DNA from: Teredinibacter franksiae
GTDB taxonomy: Bacteria; Pseudomonadota; Gammaproteobacteria; Pseudomonadales; Cellvibrionaceae
NCBI RefSeq assembly: GCF_014218805.1
Contig: NZ_JACJUV010000008.1
Location: 248,001-312,000, forward strand
Reading direction: 5' to 3'
Length of the DNA stretch: 64,000 nt
This document shows positions 61,128 to 64,000 of the stretch, piece after piece. The notes below the pieces were generated by a model. That model did no database searches. It was given only the letters and a program-made list of their open reading frames with translations, and was not told where the DNA came from. Position 1 is the first letter of the stretch, and the number at the start of each line of letters is the position of its first letter. Made by a program: the position numbers and the translations under genes.

Positions 61128-61140
61128 GTGTGGGTGTCCG
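61128..61140 (-). repeat. Inverted copy of the CGGACACCCACAC motif
   Basis: GTGTGGGTGTCCG is the exact reverse complement of the 13-bp motif at 59765-59777. The two face each other across the transposase gene. Confidence 0.75.
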
Positions 61141-61420
61141 AAAGTGTTTCCCCCCGCTTCATCCATATACCTTCCAGTTTATTTTCTCTAGATTATCCAA
61201 AACAACAGGGTGAACGAATTCGTTGGATTTTTTTGAAAATGCAATCTGGTGTTCTAATTATTTTGCTGATACTGGGGAGTCGGTTCGATGTTTTATTTTG
61301 TATTGAGACTCAATGGGCAGCGTGTTACTTCAGAGATCTAATAGTATATATGTCGTGTTAAGCTTCTTTTTGAGTTCGTTCTATAGTTGAATTTCCTAGG
61401 TGATAATTAGGGGTAATAAA

Positions 61421-63544
61421 GTGCTAAATATGTTTAGCGTGTTGTTTTTTAAAGGTTTTTTCGTCGTTCTATGCGGTGTGGTACTAATTGCTTGTGGAGG
61501 TAGTGAAGAGGAGCTTCTGGGTGTTGAAGAAGTGCAAGATGACCTTACTGCTCCAATTATATCCATTAATGGCGACGCTATAGTCATTCTCAATCAGGGT
61601 GATGAATACCTAGACGCTGGTGCAATAGCCGTTGACGATACCGATGGCAGCGTGGAAGTGACAACGACGGGAATAGTGGATAGCAATGAGGTTGGCACTT
61701 ATATTGTGGTTTACAGTGCAGTTGACTCGTCCGGGAATTCAGCGATAAAGCAGCGAACAATCAAAGTTGAATTTGTCGATATTACTGCACCACTAATTAC
61801 CCTAATTGGCAGCGCGGAAATGTCGATTATATTTGGATCTACGTTTGTAGATCCCGGTGCAACGGTAGCAGATAATGTTGATGAAAAAGTGCTTGTGGTT
61901 GTCGAAGGACGTGTTGAATCGAATAATGCAGGACAATATACGCTAACTTATTCAGCAGAAGATGCGGCAGGTAACAGAGCGAGTAAAATACGGCTTGTTG
62001 AGGTGTTAACTGCAGCGGATACAGTAAAACCAATTATAAAAATAAACGGTGAAGAATCTCTTAGTATATATGAAGGAGATACATATACTGACGCGGGAGC
62101 AACAGCTACTGATAATGTTGATGGGGATATTCTTGTTGCTACTAGTGGAGCGGTAAATAATCGTATACCGAATATTTATAGTATTACTTATACCGCTATC
62201 GATAAGGCGGGTAATGTTGCCACTAAGATACGTCGCGTTGCTGTTGTCGCGAAAGCAATAGATGATTATGAAATTGTTGGTAATTTTTTGGTCGGGCAAG
62301 TAGTTGTACCGCTAGGGGACGAAGTTAACGGGTCGTTTGTATTACATGTGCAGCGACACAAGAAAAATGGAAGTTCCTGGACGGATGAGCCGTTGGTCTT
62401 CGGTGATGGTCGTGACGCTCCCACAGTATATTCTGATACAAAAATACGGTTTCAAACGTTTTATCAAGATATGATTGATCGAGGTATGCCTTTAAGTCAA
62501 ATGCAACAAATGTTAAGAGGGATTACCGGTGGTGGTTCAGCTTCTGGGGTGCATATTCAAACTGGCGCAAGTGTTTGCGGATATAGCGGCGCGCCTCGAA
62601 CGATTAGCTGTGGCCCAAATGCGGGTTGGTTTACGATAGCACACGAAAGTATGCATGGTTGGCAATGGGGCGCAGTAGAGGACCCTAGAAATGACGAAGT
62701 GGGCATTCTCTTTCAAGATGTGTTTACAATGTGGGCGAACTTCGTGTATCACACGCGTGAGTCAAATCCGGATATACTGAAAGGGAGAAGTGCTGCCGGA
62801 AATTGGGAATTAGATTATCTAAATTATGGTTTACAGAACGACGCTGAGTGGTTAGCAAACGTATTTTCAGGTTGGTTGTATAGCCCAACTAAATTGAATG
62901 GAGCAAGCTGGGAGGCAATGCTACAAAGCGCCCCGGAGTTCGTGGAGTTTTTTGATTGCTTGTGGGAGGACGGGGGTTCACCAAGTGTGTGTAGTAGTGA
63001 AGCGTTTGGAGACATTACTATTAAACACCCTCAACATCGAGCCACAGGCGGGATTGCCGCTGTGGAAGGATTTACCGATGAAGATTCGACGGCAATATGG
63101 AAAGTGTGCCTAGGCGCTGCGGACAGCAATAGCTATAAATCTCATTTTGACGAAATTGTGAAAAGGGTTGCGCCTAACTTACCTGGGTCGCCAGCAGACA
63201 ATTATTCTCTTGGTTATGGTGATTGCAATCACGATGGCACTACCGACTGGGTTTGCACATATACAGGCAGCGGACCTAGTGGGATTGGCAACGGGAAGTA
63301 TCTTTGGAATAGAGATAATCGTGTTGGGGCGTATACATTTATTGCAGGTGGTAATGAGTTTGATACTTATGCCGAATATAAGCAGGACCCTTATTCCACC
63401 CTCCCATCTATGGCCGGAGGTGCTCTTTCGCAGCCGTGGTATCGTGAGTGGCAAGGCGAGTATGGTAGTTGTAATGGCGCTAGTGTTTTCAAATATCGAC
63501 GTCAAGATTGGATTGATCTGTACCTGAAAGATATCAGACCGTAA
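61421..63544 (+). CDS. Lipoprotein with three Ig-like repeats and a putative zinc metallopeptidase domain
   Basis: A 707-residue surface or periplasmic protein that I do not recognise as a named family. A signal peptide ends in the lipobox LIAC (Cys25). Three similar Ig-like repeats of about 78 residues follow (about 44-120, 121-197, 201-277), each with a DAGA- or DPGA-type motif, NVDG-like turn and GTY/GNxA ends, as in DUF5011-type domains. The C-terminal part (about 285-707) has HESMH at 408-412, matching the HExxH zinc motif, with Glu476 in NDAEWLAN as a possible third ligand. A DCNHDGTTDW loop near 620 looks like calcium binding. GTG at 61421 is preferred as start because AGGGGT precedes it by six bases; an ATG at 61430 is possible. 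The gene is clearly more AT-rich than its neighbours, suggesting transfer. Confidence 0.75.
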   Translation: MLNMFSVLFFKGFFVVLCGVVLIACGGSEEELLGVEEVQDDLTAPIISINGDAIVILNQGDEYLDAGAIAVDDTDGSVEVTTTGIVDSNEVGTYIVVYSAVDSSGNSAIKQRTIKVEFVDITAPLITLIGSAEMSIIFGSTFVDPGATVADNVDEKVLVVVEGRVESNNAGQYTLTYSAEDAAGNRASKIRLVEVLTAADTVKPIIKINGEESLSIYEGDTYTDAGATATDNVDGDILVATSGAVNNRIPNIYSITYTAIDKAGNVATKIRRVAVVAKAIDDYEIVGNFLVGQVVVPLGDEVNGSFVLHVQRHKKNGSSWTDEPLVFGDGRDAPTVYSDTKIRFQTFYQDMIDRGMPLSQMQQMLRGITGGGSASGVHIQTGASVCGYSGAPRTISCGPNAGWFTIAHESMHGWQWGAVEDPRNDEVGILFQDVFTMWANFVYHTRESNPDILKGRSAAGNWELDYLNYGLQNDAEWLANVFSGWLYSPTKLNGASWEAMLQSAPEFVEFFDCLWEDGGSPSVCSSEAFGDITIKHPQHRATGGIAAVEGFTDEDSTAIWKVCLGAADSNSYKSHFDEIVKRVAPNLPGSPADNYSLGYGDCNHDGTTDWVCTYTGSGPSGIGNGKYLWNRDNRVGAYTFIAGGNEFDTYAEYKQDPYSTLPSMAGGALSQPWYREWQGEYGSCNGASVFKYRRQDWIDLYLKDIRP

Positions 63545-63841
63545 AATAGAATCAGATAGTTTGCCGTTGAAGCACGAATATCATGATTATCCCATTACGG
63601 GGAACAATGCCTTTTTCGCCGTCATAACCGCTACCCGGTTTGGTCGATTATCACTTGTCGCTGGGTAGCCACTACAACCGTAACGCTTGCAGACACCCAC
63701 ACTAACACCTCCTCCAAAAACATAACGCCGCCCAGTTGCGGCCGTAGTGGAGGTCGAGTGCGAAGCTCCGAAACGGAGTCCGGGGAGCGAACGAGGAAAA
63801 AATTTTCTTAACATGGCTGTCCAATTTGTCTGATTTGTCTT
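63545..63841. other. Gap with a GGACACCCAC-like motif and a third copy of the repeat end
   Basis: About 300 bp without a gene. AGACACCCACAC at 63691-63702 is a variant of the recurring motif. GCTACCC / GGGTAGC (about 63631-63670) and CTCCG / CGGAG (about 63768-63780) are inverted repeats. AACGAGG...TTCTTAACATGGCTGTC at about 63789-63820 is a shortened, diverged copy of the 109-bp repeat. Confidence 0.5.
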
Positions 63842-64000
63842 CGTGTTCCTCAATTGGTACGCTGGCCCGGTGTCATTAAAGCAGGCACCAATATCAATGC
63901 CATTATGTCTCAGGAAGACTGGTTACCCACCTTACTGGCCGCTGCGGGTGATCCCGATATTGTAGCGAAGCTGAAAAAGGGGCATAAAGCCAATGGAAAG
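63842..64000 (+). pseudogene. Partial second copy of the sulfatase gene
   Basis: The last 159 bases of the window match 58978-59136 with a single difference (A for G within ATTAAAGCAGG). They encode sulfatase codons 321-373 without the N-terminal 320 codons, including the active-site Cys. The frame is open to the left only as far as 63812, with no ATG, GTG or TTG start. The copy continues beyond the window. It is a 5'-truncated duplicate. Confidence 0.9.

Larger units (their letters stand above)
60823..61420. other. Repeat-bearing gap between the transposase and the lipoprotein gene
   Basis: About 600 bp without a convincing gene. It contains copy 2 of the 109-bp repeat (60908-61016), a perfect 10-bp hairpin (61075-61099) and an inverted GGACACCCAC motif (61128-61140). 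The right part is AT-rich and should contain the promoter of the following gene. Confidence 0.5.

Noticed and set aside
57405..61140. Integron attC sites
   Set aside because: The repeats lack the paired core sites and palindromic form of attC, and no integron integrase is present.
57405..63702. CRISPR array
   Set aside because: The repeated motifs are not regularly spaced, the intervals differ widely in length, and no cas genes are present.
63587..63853. 88-codon minus-strand frame near the right end
   Set aside because: It runs across repeat sequence and into the sulfatase fragment on the other strand and shows no known motif.
56172..64000. Integrative island with attachment repeats at tRNA-Leu
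   Set aside because: I looked for a second copy of the tRNA 3' end and for an integrase and found neither in the window. Kept only as an open question.

Overview
The window looks like a piece of a gammaproteobacterial chromosome, most likely a marine polysaccharide-degrading member of the Cellvibrionaceae or a close relative. The reasons are the housekeeping gene orders (queA-tgt-secD-secF; rlmN-pilW-rodZ-ispG-hisS-yfgM-bamB-der; guaB-guaA), an FNR-type regulator, a hybrid isc/suf iron-sulfur operon, a PEP-CTERM protein and a periplasmic sulfatase. The assignment rests on gene content and order only; no database search was possible.

Positions 1-18,600 carry mostly conserved genes. These are purL, mltF, tadA, rlmA with a DUF1653 gene, and fldB-mnmC followed by a ComFB-like gene. 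Next come a glutaminyl cyclase, trhP, a hexose-phosphate mutarotase, the sirtuin cobB, a HemN-like protein that has lost its iron-sulfur cysteines, an fnr homologue, a DUF4202 gene with a probable N-terminal frameshift, a SirB family membrane protein and two small hypothetical genes. Positions 18,837-28,315 hold guaA/guaB and xseA. A small accessory block follows: a PhzF-family protein without the usual catalytic Glu, translationally coupled to an unrecognised 448-residue protein, and a divergent lone ABC ATPase. A TauE/SafE permease and a secreted small protein close this part.

Positions 28,359-37,723 form a minus-strand housekeeping block: der, bamB, yfgM, hisS, ispG, rodZ, pilW, rlmN, ndk. 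Positions 37,890-46,546 hold a secreted glutathione-peroxidase-like gene and then a minus-strand iron-sulfur operon, iscR-iscS-sufB-sufC-sufD-sufS-sufA-sufT-sufE. Its promoter carries a near-consensus IscR type 1 site, which predicts autoregulation. After it come trmJ, suhB, a PAS-PAS hybrid histidine kinase, and secF, secD, tgt, queA, with no yajC in its usual place.

After a tRNA-Leu(CAA) gene at 56,172 the window changes character. From 56,260 to the right end, genes are sparse and interspersed with repeats: a PEP-CTERM protein, a sulfatase, a REP-associated (Y1, IS200-like) transposase and a lipoprotein with three Ig-like repeats and an HExxH metallopeptidase motif. A 109-bp direct repeat flanks the sulfatase-transposase pair, short GGACACCCAC motifs recur, and the last 159 bases are a near-identical partial copy of the sulfatase gene. 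This right-hand segment, together with the HemN-like and PhzF-like oddities, is the part most worth a second look.
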